Shown here: piece after piece, positions 12,266 through 20,412 of the stretch
Layout of the letters: every line of letters begins with the position of its first letter
Position numbering within the stretch: the stretch's first letter is position 1
Assembly: GCF_039822285.1 (NCBI RefSeq)
Contig: NZ_JBAJEY010000002.1
Location: forward strand, 248,001 to 312,000
From: Thiofaba sp039822285
GTDB lineage: Bacteria > Pseudomonadota > Gammaproteobacteria > Halothiobacillales > Halothiobacillaceae
DNA length: 64,000 nt
Direction: 5' to 3'
Position numbers and translations under genes: made by a program
Notes under the pieces: generated by a model
Told to the model about the DNA's origin: nothing
What the model saw: the letters and a program-made list of their open reading frames with translations, nothing else
The model's database searches: none

Positions 12266-12372
12266 TGCGCCACCGCCTCGCCCCCAGTGGGGCTTGGAAC
12301 CCCTCACCCGCGTCGCTTTCTAACCCCTCGCATCATCAGATGAGTGCGGGATACCCCCGGGGAGATCGGTCC

Positions 12373-12837
12373 ATGAACATCAAGCTGGTTTTGCTGGGGG
12401 TGCCCCTCATGGCGCTGACCGGCTGCGCAGGCTCGGGCTATGTGCACGAGACCTACTACGGCGATGGCTACTACGGCCCACCACGGTATCCCGGGACGGT
12501 CTATGTGCATCGCGAGACCTACTACGAGCCGCGGCCGCGGGTCGTCGTGGTCGAGGAGCCGAGAATCGTGGTGGTCAGACCGCCCGCCCCGGACCATGGG
12601 CATGTTGATCCACGGCGCATGGAGGAGCGTCACGAGCATCATCGTGAGGCCCGCCAGGAACTGACGCCGCGCCGCGTGGAACGTGTCGAACCCCTTCGGT
12701 TTGAGCACGACAAGCCGCCGCGAACGCAGGAGCGCAATGAGTGGCGGCACGAGAGAGATCTTCCAGCGAGGCGCCAGTTAGGCGAAGTCTGGCGCAGACA
12801 AAGCCCTTCGGTTAATCTCACCGACAGCCGTGAGTAA
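12373..12837 (+). CDS. Small Tyr/Arg/His-rich lipoprotein
   Basis: A 154-residue protein with a lipoprotein signal (MNIKLVLLGVPLMALTGCAG, lipobox LTGC). The mature N-terminus is rich in Tyr, Gly and Pro (YGDGYYGPPRYPGTVYVHRE), then VVVVEEPRIVVVRPP, then a charged His/Arg/Glu tail. No enzymatic domain is recognised; it is probably a small envelope lipoprotein. The ATG at 12373 was chosen because it begins the signal sequence. It is preceded by about 100 bp of unremarkable sequence after ybiT. Confidence 0.65.
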   Translation: MNIKLVLLGVPLMALTGCAGSGYVHETYYGDGYYGPPRYPGTVYVHRETYYEPRPRVVVVEEPRIVVVRPPAPDHGHVDPRRMEERHEHHREARQELTPRRVERVEPLRFEHDKPPRTQERNEWRHERDLPARRQLGEVWRRQSPSVNLTDSRE

Positions 12838-12965
12838 TATGGCTATATTTTATGCTGTAACATCAGCATAGTTAGCGATGACCTGCTTACCTTCATGGAT
12901 GAAGACGGACGAATGGATACGTTAAGCACGGACACTACATCCCTATCATGTCCCGTTCCAGAAAA

Positions 12966-12995
12966 AGGCCGCGCTGGCATGGCGCGGCCTTTTTT
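12966..12995 (+). terminator. Intrinsic terminator
   Basis: The stem AGGCCGCGC (12966-12974) pairs with GCGCGGCCT (12982-12990) over a 7-nt loop and is followed by a T-run. An A-run precedes it, so it could work in both directions. It lies 24 bp upstream of the AGGAGG ribosome site of the next gene and separates the lipoprotein gene from the downstream operon, or acts as an attenuator for that operon. Confidence 0.75.
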
Positions 12996-13029
12996 CGTTC
13001 TTGATTCGACATCTACTCAGGAGGACCGT

Positions 13030-13932
13030 ATGTCGAAAACTCGTCTGAGCGCGCTGGCGCTCGCAATCACACTCTTAACGTCCGGTTGTGTCACGACAGG
13101 TACGGGCCCGGGGCAAACCGGGGGTGGCGAGACCAACAAGGCTACGAGTGGAGCGGCCATAGGCGCGGTGGCTGGGGGGCTCCTCGGTGCGGTTCTGGGA
13201 GGAAAGGGTGAAGGCCGTGTCCTTGGCGCGGCCATTGGTGCACTTGCAGGCGGGTTCTTGGGCCAGCAGATCGGCCAGATGCTCGATGAGGAGGATAAAA
13301 AGGCTATCGAGCTTCAGGCAGCACAAGCACTGGATAAGCCAGACGGGCAAGCTGGTGCGAACTGGACCAACCAGCAGAAGGGCGTTAGCGCTGAAATTCA
13401 GGCGGGCACCGCCAAGAATGAGCAGAAAGAGATCGTCATGGTGCGCGACAAGAACGTTGAGCCGCCGCCCCAGCTTGATCTGATCGGAAAAACCTATGTT
13501 GCTAAAAGTGCGGTGAATGTCCGGGCTGCGCCGAGTACGAAAAGTGATGTGGTGAATGGCTTGAAAGCTGGAGAGGAGTTCACCGCAGTGGGTAAGGTGG
13601 TTGGGGCTCCGTGGGTCGCTGTGGCCAAGAAAGGGCGTACCGTGGGCTATGTGTCCCAATCCTACGTGGCGGAGGGGCGGGCTGTGCAACAGGTGGCTTC
13701 AGCATCCTCCCTGAGGGCCTCGCGGGGTGTTAAGCCAGGCGGCGGGGTGGACCTCGATGCCCTGGGAATGGCGGGGGTGGATCTGGACAAAGAGGGGATT
13801 GTGGTCGAGAAAGTAGCGGCCACCACAACCTGTCGTCCGCTGACGATCCAGCTGAAGAGCAAGGATGGGCAGTCTGAGACTCAGACCTCCCAAGCTTGCC
13901 GTGGTACTGACGGCGCATGGGAGATCAGCTGA
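13030..13932 (+). CDS. Lipoprotein with glycine-zipper and SH3-like domain
   Basis: A 300-residue protein with a lipoprotein signal ending in LLTSGC. Residues about 35-80 form a glycine zipper (GAAIGAVAGGLLGAVLGG, repeated as GAAIGALAGGFLGQQIG), as in the SlyB/17-kDa-antigen type. Residues about 155-215 form a bacterial SH3-like domain (VAKSAVNVRAAPSTKSDVV, GEEFTAVGKVVGAPWVAVA, GYVSQSYVAEG). The C-terminal part has a Cys pair in a short conserved-looking tail (TTTCRPLTIQL, SQACRGTDGAW). An AGGAGG site precedes the ATG. The stop overlaps the start of the next gene, so three genes form an envelope operon. This suggests a peptidoglycan- or outer-membrane-associated role. Confidence 0.72.
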   Translation: MSKTRLSALALAITLLTSGCVTTGTGPGQTGGGETNKATSGAAIGAVAGGLLGAVLGGKGEGRVLGAAIGALAGGFLGQQIGQMLDEEDKKAIELQAAQALDKPDGQAGANWTNQQKGVSAEIQAGTAKNEQKEIVMVRDKNVEPPPQLDLIGKTYVAKSAVNVRAAPSTKSDVVNGLKAGEEFTAVGKVVGAPWVAVAKKGRTVGYVSQSYVAEGRAVQQVASASSLRASRGVKPGGGVDLDALGMAGVDLDKEGIVVEKVAATTTCRPLTIQLKSKDGQSETQTSQACRGTDGAWEIS

Positions 13933-15770
13933 TGCACAAGCAGCTCCCGTTGATCATCGCGATGTTACTGGCCCAAGGGGAAGCCCATGCCGCTGAGGCG
14001 CACCGCCTGGCTCACTCCTCCAAAATGGGGGTCGAGGTTTTTGCCCAACCCCAAGCCGATGGCGCCTGGTGCAAGGAGCGGCTTGAGCTCGAGGTGCGCT
14101 TGCAGCCGGACAGCTCCTTGTTGCCGGATGGGGCAGGGGGGCTGATGCCCAAGCTAGCCTCCGTTTTTGCGGCGGAATGCCCCTCGGCCACGACAGCCCG
14201 GGTGACGCCGCTGATCGTCCAGGCAAGTGGCAACAAGGCTGCAGGGGAGCCCTTCATCATCGACGCAGCCAAAGGCTGGCAGAAGGTCGCGCCCGAGACG
14301 ACCAAGGCACCCCTGACGCCGGTCGGGGGATCAGTTGCCCCAACCGCGGCCACCCCAGCGGTGACCGAGGTGAGTGGGCCGGCGAGCCTGGCCGAGGCGC
14401 ACATCGCCGCGGCCAATAAACAGCCCTTGCCCCAAGCGGCCCCCTCCCCCGTGCCTTCCGTCGAGCCGATGCCTGTTGAGGTCTCGGCCTCTGCAAAGGC
14501 GGATATTCCCGAGCCTGTCACCAAGGCCAATGAGCCCCAGCGTCCCGACATGGCTCAGTATCCGATGCTGGACTGGTATCACCTGGCGCATGCACTCGCT
14601 TACTACAGGCCTGAACTGCGCGGCACAGTCGACCTGAACCGTGCATTTGCCTACACGCAGGATTGCGTGGGCTACAACAAGGTCAGCCGCAATGAACTCG
14701 ATCTGCAGGATTTTGTGGCGAAGTACAAGGCTGAGTCCGACCGCCTTGCCTCCCAACTGCCGCAGCGCGCTCTGCTGACCTATGAGGTCCGGCTTGCCGA
14801 GTATGACCAGATGCGCCAAGGCTTTCCGCTGGAGGAAGGGGCGGCAGCCTCTATCGTCATTGGCCTGCGGAATAAACAGACGAGCCAATGTGCCTATTAC
14901 GGCAGCATGCCTTTGCCAGACCGGAGTTCTTGGCCGTATCAGTTCAAGGTCGAATTCAGTCAGGATGCAGCGCCCAGCTTCCTGCCCATGTCCATGGAGG
15001 ATGCGCGGGCCTTCCTTAAGAAGAGTAACGGCTATCGGACGGTCGAGGTACGAGCCCTGGTTGATATCGTCAAGTTCGAGCAAAGGGATGGGGGCTGGCA
15101 GAAAGAGGAGGTTTTCACCCTCCGCCCGGCCTGGGTGGATTTTCATGAGAGCAGTCGGGCGGGTGTCTTACTGGGCAGCGTAAGTGGTAGGGAGCTTGAG
15201 GCCATCCGTACCGCCAACGAGGCCGCCCGTAAGGTACGCGAGGCCAAGCAGCAGGAGGAGGAGCGGGTCAAAATGGCCAAGCGGATGGAAGAGATGCGAC
15301 AGGCCCGCATGGAGCAGCGCCAGCGGGAGCTTGAGATCCTTGTCCGGTCCGCAACGCCGGCCCAGCGGGCCGGATATCTGAACATGGCGGGATTCCATGG
15401 ATTCAGCACCGCCGCGGCTGCCACGCTTGCGAGCATTCAAACCGGCTTGCCACATAAGGCCACCTTGCTGGTCCGGGTAGAGAAGTCGGGAGAGAAGGAT
15501 ATTCCCGCCGCCTGGCCTGGCCGGCTCGTTCTCGATGCAGAGGGTGGCGAGGTCGAGGGCTTCAAGGCTGGACGTTGGTATGTGATCCACGGGCTCGTCC
15601 GGGCGGAAAGCCCGAAACCCAACCAGATCATTGGTCGCATGAATGTCACCGAGGCGGTGGCCTGTGAGAAAGAGGCCTGTGCCGAATATGCCGATGAGGA
15701 GCGCATCACCAAGCAGATCGCGGAGATGGCTCGCCAGTATGCACTGCAAAGCTATCCGGAGACACAGTGA
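13932..15770 (+). CDS. Secreted protein of unknown function
   Basis: A 612-residue protein. The ATG at 13932 overlaps the upstream stop (TGATG) and begins a signal peptide (MHKQLPLIIAMLLAQGEAHA). Features seen: a Pro/Ala/Val-rich low-complexity stretch at about residues 115-200, a globular middle part (YPMLDWYHLAHALAYYRPE), a charged coiled coil at about 425-465 (AARKVREAKQQEEERVKMAK, MEEMRQARMEQRQREL) and a C-terminal globular part with a Cys pair (ACEKEACAEY). I do not recognise a family. Translational coupling to the SH3 lipoprotein and to the next membrane-anchored protein points to a shared envelope function. Confidence 0.6.
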   Translation: MHKQLPLIIAMLLAQGEAHAAEAHRLAHSSKMGVEVFAQPQADGAWCKERLELEVRLQPDSSLLPDGAGGLMPKLASVFAAECPSATTARVTPLIVQASGNKAAGEPFIIDAAKGWQKVAPETTKAPLTPVGGSVAPTAATPAVTEVSGPASLAEAHIAAANKQPLPQAAPSPVPSVEPMPVEVSASAKADIPEPVTKANEPQRPDMAQYPMLDWYHLAHALAYYRPELRGTVDLNRAFAYTQDCVGYNKVSRNELDLQDFVAKYKAESDRLASQLPQRALLTYEVRLAEYDQMRQGFPLEEGAAASIVIGLRNKQTSQCAYYGSMPLPDRSSWPYQFKVEFSQDAAPSFLPMSMEDARAFLKKSNGYRTVEVRALVDIVKFEQRDGGWQKEEVFTLRPAWVDFHESSRAGVLLGSVSGRELEAIRTANEAARKVREAKQQEEERVKMAKRMEEMRQARMEQRQRELEILVRSATPAQRAGYLNMAGFHGFSTAAAATLASIQTGLPHKATLLVRVEKSGEKDIPAAWPGRLVLDAEGGEVEGFKAGRWYVIHGLVRAESPKPNQIIGRMNVTEAVACEKEACAEYADEERITKQIAEMARQYALQSYPETQ

Positions 15771-16795
15771 TGATTATGGACAAGACCATCATGCAATCTA
15801 TCTTCAAGAACAAGTTCGTCTTTATTGGCATTGGCGCTGCCGCCATGGTCGCTGTTTTGGCCATGGCCGGGAAAATGGCCATCGATCGCAAGGCTGAGGC
15901 GCGCATTGCTGAGGTGCTCGAAGACCAGAAGCTTGAATCCAAGCTGACCTACAAGAGTGTATCCGCAGGCTGGTTAGGCAATAGTGTGACCCTGAGGGAT
16001 GTGGCTATCCACGCCGCCCAAGGCGAAGAATCGGTCCTGCACATCGCTCAGCTGAGGCTGTCCGATATCCGCGAGAGTGAGGACAGCGATATTCCCAGTG
16101 CGCTTCGAATCCAGCTCAAAGGCTTGGACATGCCCATTGTCACCACCGCTGCGGGGGAAACGCTCAAGTTGGCGCGCAACGACTTCGCATCACTCGCGGG
16201 GTTGGGCTATACGCGTCTCGTTGGTGATGTAGAACTGCGCTATGACTATCAATCTGAAGGGCATCGGCTCGAGATTGGAATGGCGCTTGACTTGGAGGAC
16301 ATGGGCAAGGCGCACGCGACTGTGGCGCTGGAGAAGGTTGATCTTGCTGCATTGACTAAGCTGCGAAAGGTCGTAGCTGCGCCGGATCTTTATCCCTCGG
16401 CGCTCCTGCTGGGGCTTGGATTGAGTGCGCTGGAAGCGGCGGGCAACGTCAGGCTGGCAGAGTTGGATTTCAGGCTGAACGATGCGGGGCTGCGTGAGCG
16501 CGTCTTGCTTGGGAAGCGGGAGCAGGCTCAATTTCCCGGCGACCTCAAAACCTTTGCGGCGTCTGTGGCAGAGGAAGTGCGCAAGGAGGGAAGAAGGGAG
16601 GCTAAGGGGAGCAAGGGTGAGCGCGTCTTGGCTTTCTATGAAGAGCTCGCGGAGTTTGTCGAGGATGGCGGGGACTTGGCGGGGAAAACGGACATGGAGC
16701 GTCCTGTCGCGATTTTCAGTGATGGCTCAATGGGACCCGCATTCAAAGGTCTCCAGTCCTTCCTGGCGGCGACTCGTTTCGAGCTCAGGCACTGA
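15770..16795 (+). CDS. Membrane-anchored protein of unknown function
   Basis: A 341-residue protein. The ATG at 15770 overlaps the upstream stop. One N-terminal transmembrane segment (residues about 14-33, FVFIGIGAAAMVAVLAMAG) anchors a large extracytoplasmic part. The region LTYKSVSAGWLGNSVTLRDV followed by repeating strand-like segments is loosely like AsmA/DUF945-type envelope proteins, but this is a weak resemblance. The last third is helical and charged. It is the third and last gene of the TGATG-coupled operon. Confidence 0.55.
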   Translation: MIMDKTIMQSIFKNKFVFIGIGAAAMVAVLAMAGKMAIDRKAEARIAEVLEDQKLESKLTYKSVSAGWLGNSVTLRDVAIHAAQGEESVLHIAQLRLSDIRESEDSDIPSALRIQLKGLDMPIVTTAAGETLKLARNDFASLAGLGYTRLVGDVELRYDYQSEGHRLEIGMALDLEDMGKAHATVALEKVDLAALTKLRKVVAAPDLYPSALLLGLGLSALEAAGNVRLAELDFRLNDAGLRERVLLGKREQAQFPGDLKTFAASVAEEVRKEGRREAKGSKGERVLAFYEELAEFVEDGGDLAGKTDMERPVAIFSDGSMGPAFKGLQSFLAATRFELRH

Positions 16796-16842
16796 GTGTG
16801 CTGAGTCGCGTCTGGAAAAGTCTGCTCAGGGCGATTCACTAG

Positions 16843-17082
16843 GCCGAGCTGGTTCAGCACTTCGCGGATCGGTTTCACGAAATCACAGGTGGCGAATGGC
16901 CGGTGCGCGCAGTTCTCCTGGTTCTCGATCTGTATCGTCGGCGGGGGCAAAGCCTGCGGTGCCAGCGCCCCCTCCTGGAGCCCTGCATCTTGGCCCAAGA
17001 GTCTCCCGAACAGGCCGATCGGTTTGTGTCTGTTTGCGGCATTGTCGATCAGGCTGGATATCCGGTGTCCTTGACTCCTTGA
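16843..17082 (+). pseudogene. Open frame without a start codon, possible gene remnant
   Basis: An in-frame stretch of 79 codons runs from just after a TAG (16840-16842) to the TGA at 17080-17082. It has no ATG. The translation (AELVQHFADRFHEITGGEW, then PVRAVLLVLDLYRRRGQSLR) looks protein-like in composition. The next open frame (17123-17377) is in a different phase. Together they could be one frameshifted gene or two fragments. I do not recognise a family. The 327-bp gap after the preceding gene contains nothing else. Confidence 0.3.
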
Positions 17083-17122
17083 AGGGCTTTCACCCCTGGG
17101 GCGTCTCGTCCTCCGTCAAATC

Positions 17123-17377
17123 TTGAGGGAGAAGCCTCTTTACTCGGAGGATAGCTTCGCGGAGATGCGTGAGCGGCTGGGCAGTCCGGTGGATGTGCCG
17201 CGCGTCCAGACGGCTCTTCGCAAGCTGGAGGGCGCTCCCCTGAGCCTGGTCGGCAGGGTCGGGCACGCCGAGCCGCGCATTGAGGACGATATGCTCAGGG
17301 CTTGGATCAAGGAGCTGGAAACGAGCGGGGCAGACGATGGTCTCTTTGTGCGTCTAAACGCACCGGAAATGGATTGA
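17123..17377 (+). CDS. Short hypothetical frame, possibly part of a broken gene
   Basis: 84 codons from a TTG at 17123 or 70 codons from the ATG at 17165. The translation (EMRERLGSPVDVPRVQTALR, AEPRIEDDMLRAWIKELE) is charged, helical and soluble with no signal or membrane segment. No ribosome site is convincing for the TTG. It follows the start-less frame at 16843-17082 and precedes tRNA-Arg. It may be the C-terminal piece of a decayed gene. Confidence 0.35.
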   Translation: MREKPLYSEDSFAEMRERLGSPVDVPRVQTALRKLEGAPLSLVGRVGHAEPRIEDDMLRAWIKELETSGADDGLFVRLNAPEMD

Positions 17378-17465
17378 GGGGTGTGGGTCAACATTGACCA
17401 GCGGCGCGCAGCAGCGGGCCCGTCACGAGCGGAAAGAGACAAAAAGCCTGTTAGCGAAGGAGAAG

Positions 17466-17542
<77 letters not shown>

Positions 17543-17690
17543 TTGGGGTGCAAAAGCATACCCCCTCTCTAATCGACCCGTCCATTTTTTTATTGTCCCG
17601 CCTGGATGCGGTGGACCTATAATGTTTTTTTAGGTCGTGGCGCCCGGTGCGCCACTTCGCGGGTTTCCCAAAAACAACGAGGATTTTTTC

Positions 17691-18479
17691 GTGGCCCAGC
17701 ATGATGTGAAAGTGGACTCGATGGCCAAGGTCGTCACCGCCCTTGGCGTGGTGCTCCTGCTGATCGTGGTCGGTTACATGGCGAAGTCGCTGATGAACAC
17801 GATCGAGCGAGGCAGCACCAAGGGTGAGGTGGCGACGGCCCCGGCCGCACCGGCAGCCCCGCCGGCCGCCGAAGCTCCGGCAGCTGCCGCGCCCGCAGCG
17901 GCTGCTCCTGCCGCAGCCGCTGCAACCGGTGATGCTGCGGCCGGTGCGGCCAAGTACACCACCTGCGCGGCCTGCCACGGCGCGAACGGCGAGGGTTCCG
18001 GTGCCTTCCCGAAGCTCGCCGGCCTGTCCGCCTCGGACGTCGAAGGCAAGCTGAAGAAGTATCGCGCCGGCGAGCAGCTCGGTCCGATGACCTCCATGAT
18101 GGCGCCGAATGCAGCCAGCCTGTCGGACGCCGACATCGCCAACCTGGCCGCCCACATCGCCTCCTTCGGTGGCGCTGCAGCCGCTCCGGCCGCTGCTCCT
18201 GCTCCTGCCGCAGCTGCCCCGGCCGCAGTCGCTACGGGTGATGTGGCCGCGGGCAAGACCAAATTCGCTGCCTGCGCGTCCTGTCATGGCATGAATGGCG
18301 AAGGTCAGGGCATGTTCCCGAAGGTGGCCGGCCAGTCTGCGGCCGACCTGGCGGCCAAGCTGAAGAAGTACCGCGCGGGTGAGACCGTCGGCCCGAACAG
18401 CGCGATGATGGCACCGAACGCCGCCGCTCTGTCGGATGGCGACATCGCTGACCTGAGCGCTTATCTCGCCTCGCTGTAA
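17691..18479 (+). CDS. Membrane-anchored dihaem cytochrome c
   Basis: A 262-residue protein starting at a GTG with an ACGAGGA ribosome site 7 bp upstream. An uncleaved N-terminal transmembrane helix lies at residues about 13-34 (VVTALGVVLLLIVVGYMA). An Ala/Pro-rich linker (about 48-80) leads to two similar class I cytochrome c domains. Domain 1 has CAACH (C92-H96), domain 2 CASCH (C195-H199), each with a downstream Met-rich axial segment (TSMMAPN, SAMMAPN). A second Ala/Pro linker separates them. The arrangement is like c4/c5-type electron carriers of respiratory chains, tethered to the periplasmic face of the inner membrane. The monocistronic gene ends at a terminator. Confidence 0.88.
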   Translation: MAQHDVKVDSMAKVVTALGVVLLLIVVGYMAKSLMNTIERGSTKGEVATAPAAPAAPPAAEAPAAAAPAAAAPAAAAATGDAAAGAAKYTTCAACHGANGEGSGAFPKLAGLSASDVEGKLKKYRAGEQLGPMTSMMAPNAASLSDADIANLAAHIASFGGAAAAPAAAPAPAAAAPAAVATGDVAAGKTKFAACASCHGMNGEGQGMFPKVAGQSAADLAAKLKKYRAGETVGPNSAMMAPNAAALSDGDIADLSAYLASL

Positions 18480-18527
18480 GGCCATGGCCGGAGGGGGCGG
18501 CCAGGATCGCCCCTGTGGAATAGGAAG

Positions 18528-18551
18528 AAGGGAGCCGCTGGCTCCCTTTTT
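18528..18551 (+). terminator. Terminator of the cytochrome c gene
   Basis: The stem GGGAGCC (18530-18536) pairs with GGCTCCC (18540-18546) around a GCT loop, flanked by AA and followed by five T residues. It lies about 50 bp after the stop codon. Confidence 0.85.
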
Positions 18552-18582
18552 GTTGACCGCGACGCGGACACAAAACCAAAAC

Positions 18583-18617
18583 AAAGCCCGCCGAGGCATA
18601 GGCCTCGGCGGGCTTTT
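18583..18617 (-). terminator. Terminator of gpmI (bidirectional)
   Basis: The 15-bp stem AAAGCCCGCCGAGGC (18583-18597) pairs with GCCTCGGCGGGCTTT (18602-18616) over a 4-nt loop. Read on the minus strand it is 24 bp downstream of the gpmI stop and is followed by a T-rich run. Confidence 0.85.
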
Positions 18618-18640
18618 GCGTGGCCCTGGGCGAGCGGAGG

Positions 18641-20191
18641 TCAGTTCGTCCGCTGGACCGGGCCGAGCAGCAGCGAGCCCTTCATCTTCTTCGGCGCCGG
18701 CAGCCCCATCAGTTCCAGCACGGTGGCGGCGATGTTGGCGATGCCACCGCCGGTACGCAGGCGCCAGGGGTGCTCGTCGATGATGATGCAGGGCACGGGG
18801 TAGATGGTGTGCTGGGTGTGCGGCTCGCGGGTGATCGGGTCGACCATCTCGTCGCAGTTGCCGTGGTCGGCGGTGATGATGACGCTGTAGCCGGCCTCGA
18901 CGGCGGCATCCACCACGCGGCCGGCGTGGGTGTCGACGGCCTCGACGGCAGCGATCACGGCCTCGCGGATGGCGGTGTGGCCGACCATGTCGCCATTGGC
19001 GAAGTTGACCAGGATGAAGGCGTACTCGTTCTTCTGGATGGCGGCGATGGTGGCATCCGCCACCTCGGCGGCGCTCATCTCCGGCTTGAGGTCGTAGGTG
19101 GCGACCTTGGGCGAGGGCACCATCACGCGGTCTTCACCGGCGAAGGGCTGCTCCTTGCCGCCGTTGAAGAAGAAGGTGACGTGCGCGTATTTCTCGGTTT
19201 CGGCGCAGTGGAACTGTTTGTAGCCGGCCTGGCTGATGACCTCGGCCAGGGTTACGCCCGGGCGCTCCGGCGGGAAGCCGATGGGGGAGAGGAAGCGCGG
19301 GTCGTACTCGGTCAGGCAGGTGACGGTGAGCGGGTCGAATTCGAAGCGGTCGAAGCCGGTGAAGCCCTTCTGGCCGAGCGCCTCGGCCAACTGGCGCGGG
19401 CGGTCGTTGCGGAAATTGAAGAAGATCAGCCCGTCGGTGTCGCCGTGCGGGATCTCCCAGCTATCGAGCACGATCGGTTCGATGAACTCGTCCGTCTTCC
19501 CTTCGGCATAGGCCTGTTCGATCGCCGCGCGCGCGTTCTGGGCGCGCTTGCCGTGGCCGTGCACGATGGCGTCCCAGGCCTTGAAGGTGCGCTCCCAGCG
19601 TTGGTCGCGGTCCATGGCGTAGTAGCGGCCGCAGATGGTGGCGATGGCGCCGCCGGCGTCGGCCAGCGCGGCCTCCACCTCGGCCAGATAGCTGATCGCG
19701 TTCTTGGGTGCGGTGTCGCGTCCGTCGGTGAACATGTGCACCAGCGGGCGGGCGCCCTGTTCCTTGGCGAGCTTGATCAGCGCCAGCAAGTGGTTGACGT
19801 GGCTGTGCACGCCGCCGTCGGAGACCAGGCCGACCAGGTGCAGGGGGCGGTTGTTCTTGGCCGATTTCTGCGCCGCCATCACCAGCGCCGGGACCTCGAA
19901 GAAGCTGCCGTCGGCAATCGCGTCGTCGATGCGTACCAGGTCCTGCCGGTGGATGTCGCCGCAGCCGAGGGTCAGGTGGCCGACCTCGGAGTTGCCCATC
20001 TGCCCGTCCGGCAGGCCGCAGGCGCGGCCGGAGGCCTCGATCACGGTGTGCGGATGGTTGGCGAAGAATCCGTCGAGCCGGGGCGTGCGCGCGAGGGCGA
20101 CGGCGTTGTTCTCGCGGCTCGGGTTGACGCCGACGCCGTCGAGGATGACGAGGATGACGGGGCGGCGGGGGGCGATGGATGAGCTGGACAT
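18641..20191 (-). CDS. gpmI: 2,3-bisphosphoglycerate-independent phosphoglycerate mutase
   Basis: A 516-residue cytosolic glycolytic enzyme interconverting 3- and 2-phosphoglycerate; the length is typical (about 510-515). The metal site begins with VILVILDGVGVN; the catalytic serine lies in QMGNSEVGHLTLG; DGRDTAPKNAI and the metal-binding TADHGNCDEM are further signatures. The ATG at 20191 gives MSSSSIAPRRPVILVILDG. Single gene with its own terminator and about 220 bp of upstream space that contains a repeat. Confidence 0.95.
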   Translation of the reverse strand: MSSSSIAPRRPVILVILDGVGVNPSRENNAVALARTPRLDGFFANHPHTVIEASGRACGLPDGQMGNSEVGHLTLGCGDIHRQDLVRIDDAIADGSFFEVPALVMAAQKSAKNNRPLHLVGLVSDGGVHSHVNHLLALIKLAKEQGARPLVHMFTDGRDTAPKNAISYLAEVEAALADAGGAIATICGRYYAMDRDQRWERTFKAWDAIVHGHGKRAQNARAAIEQAYAEGKTDEFIEPIVLDSWEIPHGDTDGLIFFNFRNDRPRQLAEALGQKGFTGFDRFEFDPLTVTCLTEYDPRFLSPIGFPPERPGVTLAEVISQAGYKQFHCAETEKYAHVTFFFNGGKEQPFAGEDRVMVPSPKVATYDLKPEMSAAEVADATIAAIQKNEYAFILVNFANGDMVGHTAIREAVIAAVEAVDTHAGRVVDAAVEAGYSVIITADHGNCDEMVDPITREPHTQHTIYPVPCIIIDEHPWRLRTGGGIANIAATVLELMGLPAPKKMKGSLLLGPVQRTN

Positions 20192-20281
20192 TGCGGTGTG
20201 GCGGCGGCGGTCGGGACGTTGAAAACAAACGTGAGAATATAACAGAAACGCCCGCGCAGATCAGCGGGTTAGCGGGTTGGC

Positions 20282-20353
20282 TGTAGGAGCGGCGCCCTCG
20301 CCGCGACAGGCGGATTGTGCGTGGGCGATCGGCCCGTGGGCGGGCCTCCTACA
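20282..20353. repeat. REP-like palindromic element with TGTAGGAG ends
   Basis: TGTAGGAG (20282-20289) at the left end pairs with CTCCTACA (20346-20353) at the right end. Inside are a GCGGCG/CGCCGC hairpin (20289-20304) and a second GC-rich palindrome near 20333-20345. TGTAGGAGCGGC-type palindromes are well-known interspersed repeats of Pseudomonas and Xanthomonas relatives. It lies between the divergent 5' end of gpmI and the 3' end of the DUF255 gene. Confidence 0.7.
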
Positions 20354-20412
20354 ACCCGGCAGAGCGAGGAAGGCCCTCTGTGCATGCTGGTTTTTCGCCT
20401 TGCGTGAATGCA

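Noticed and set aside
12895..13029. Upstream extension of the SH3 lipoprotein frame from 12895
   Set aside because: The extension runs through an intrinsic terminator and would bury the lipoprotein signal; AGGAGG supports the ATG at 13030.
18620..20182. Long plus-strand open frame over gpmI
   Set aside because: Antisense shadow of gpmI with repetitive Gly/Asp/Val content and no domain.
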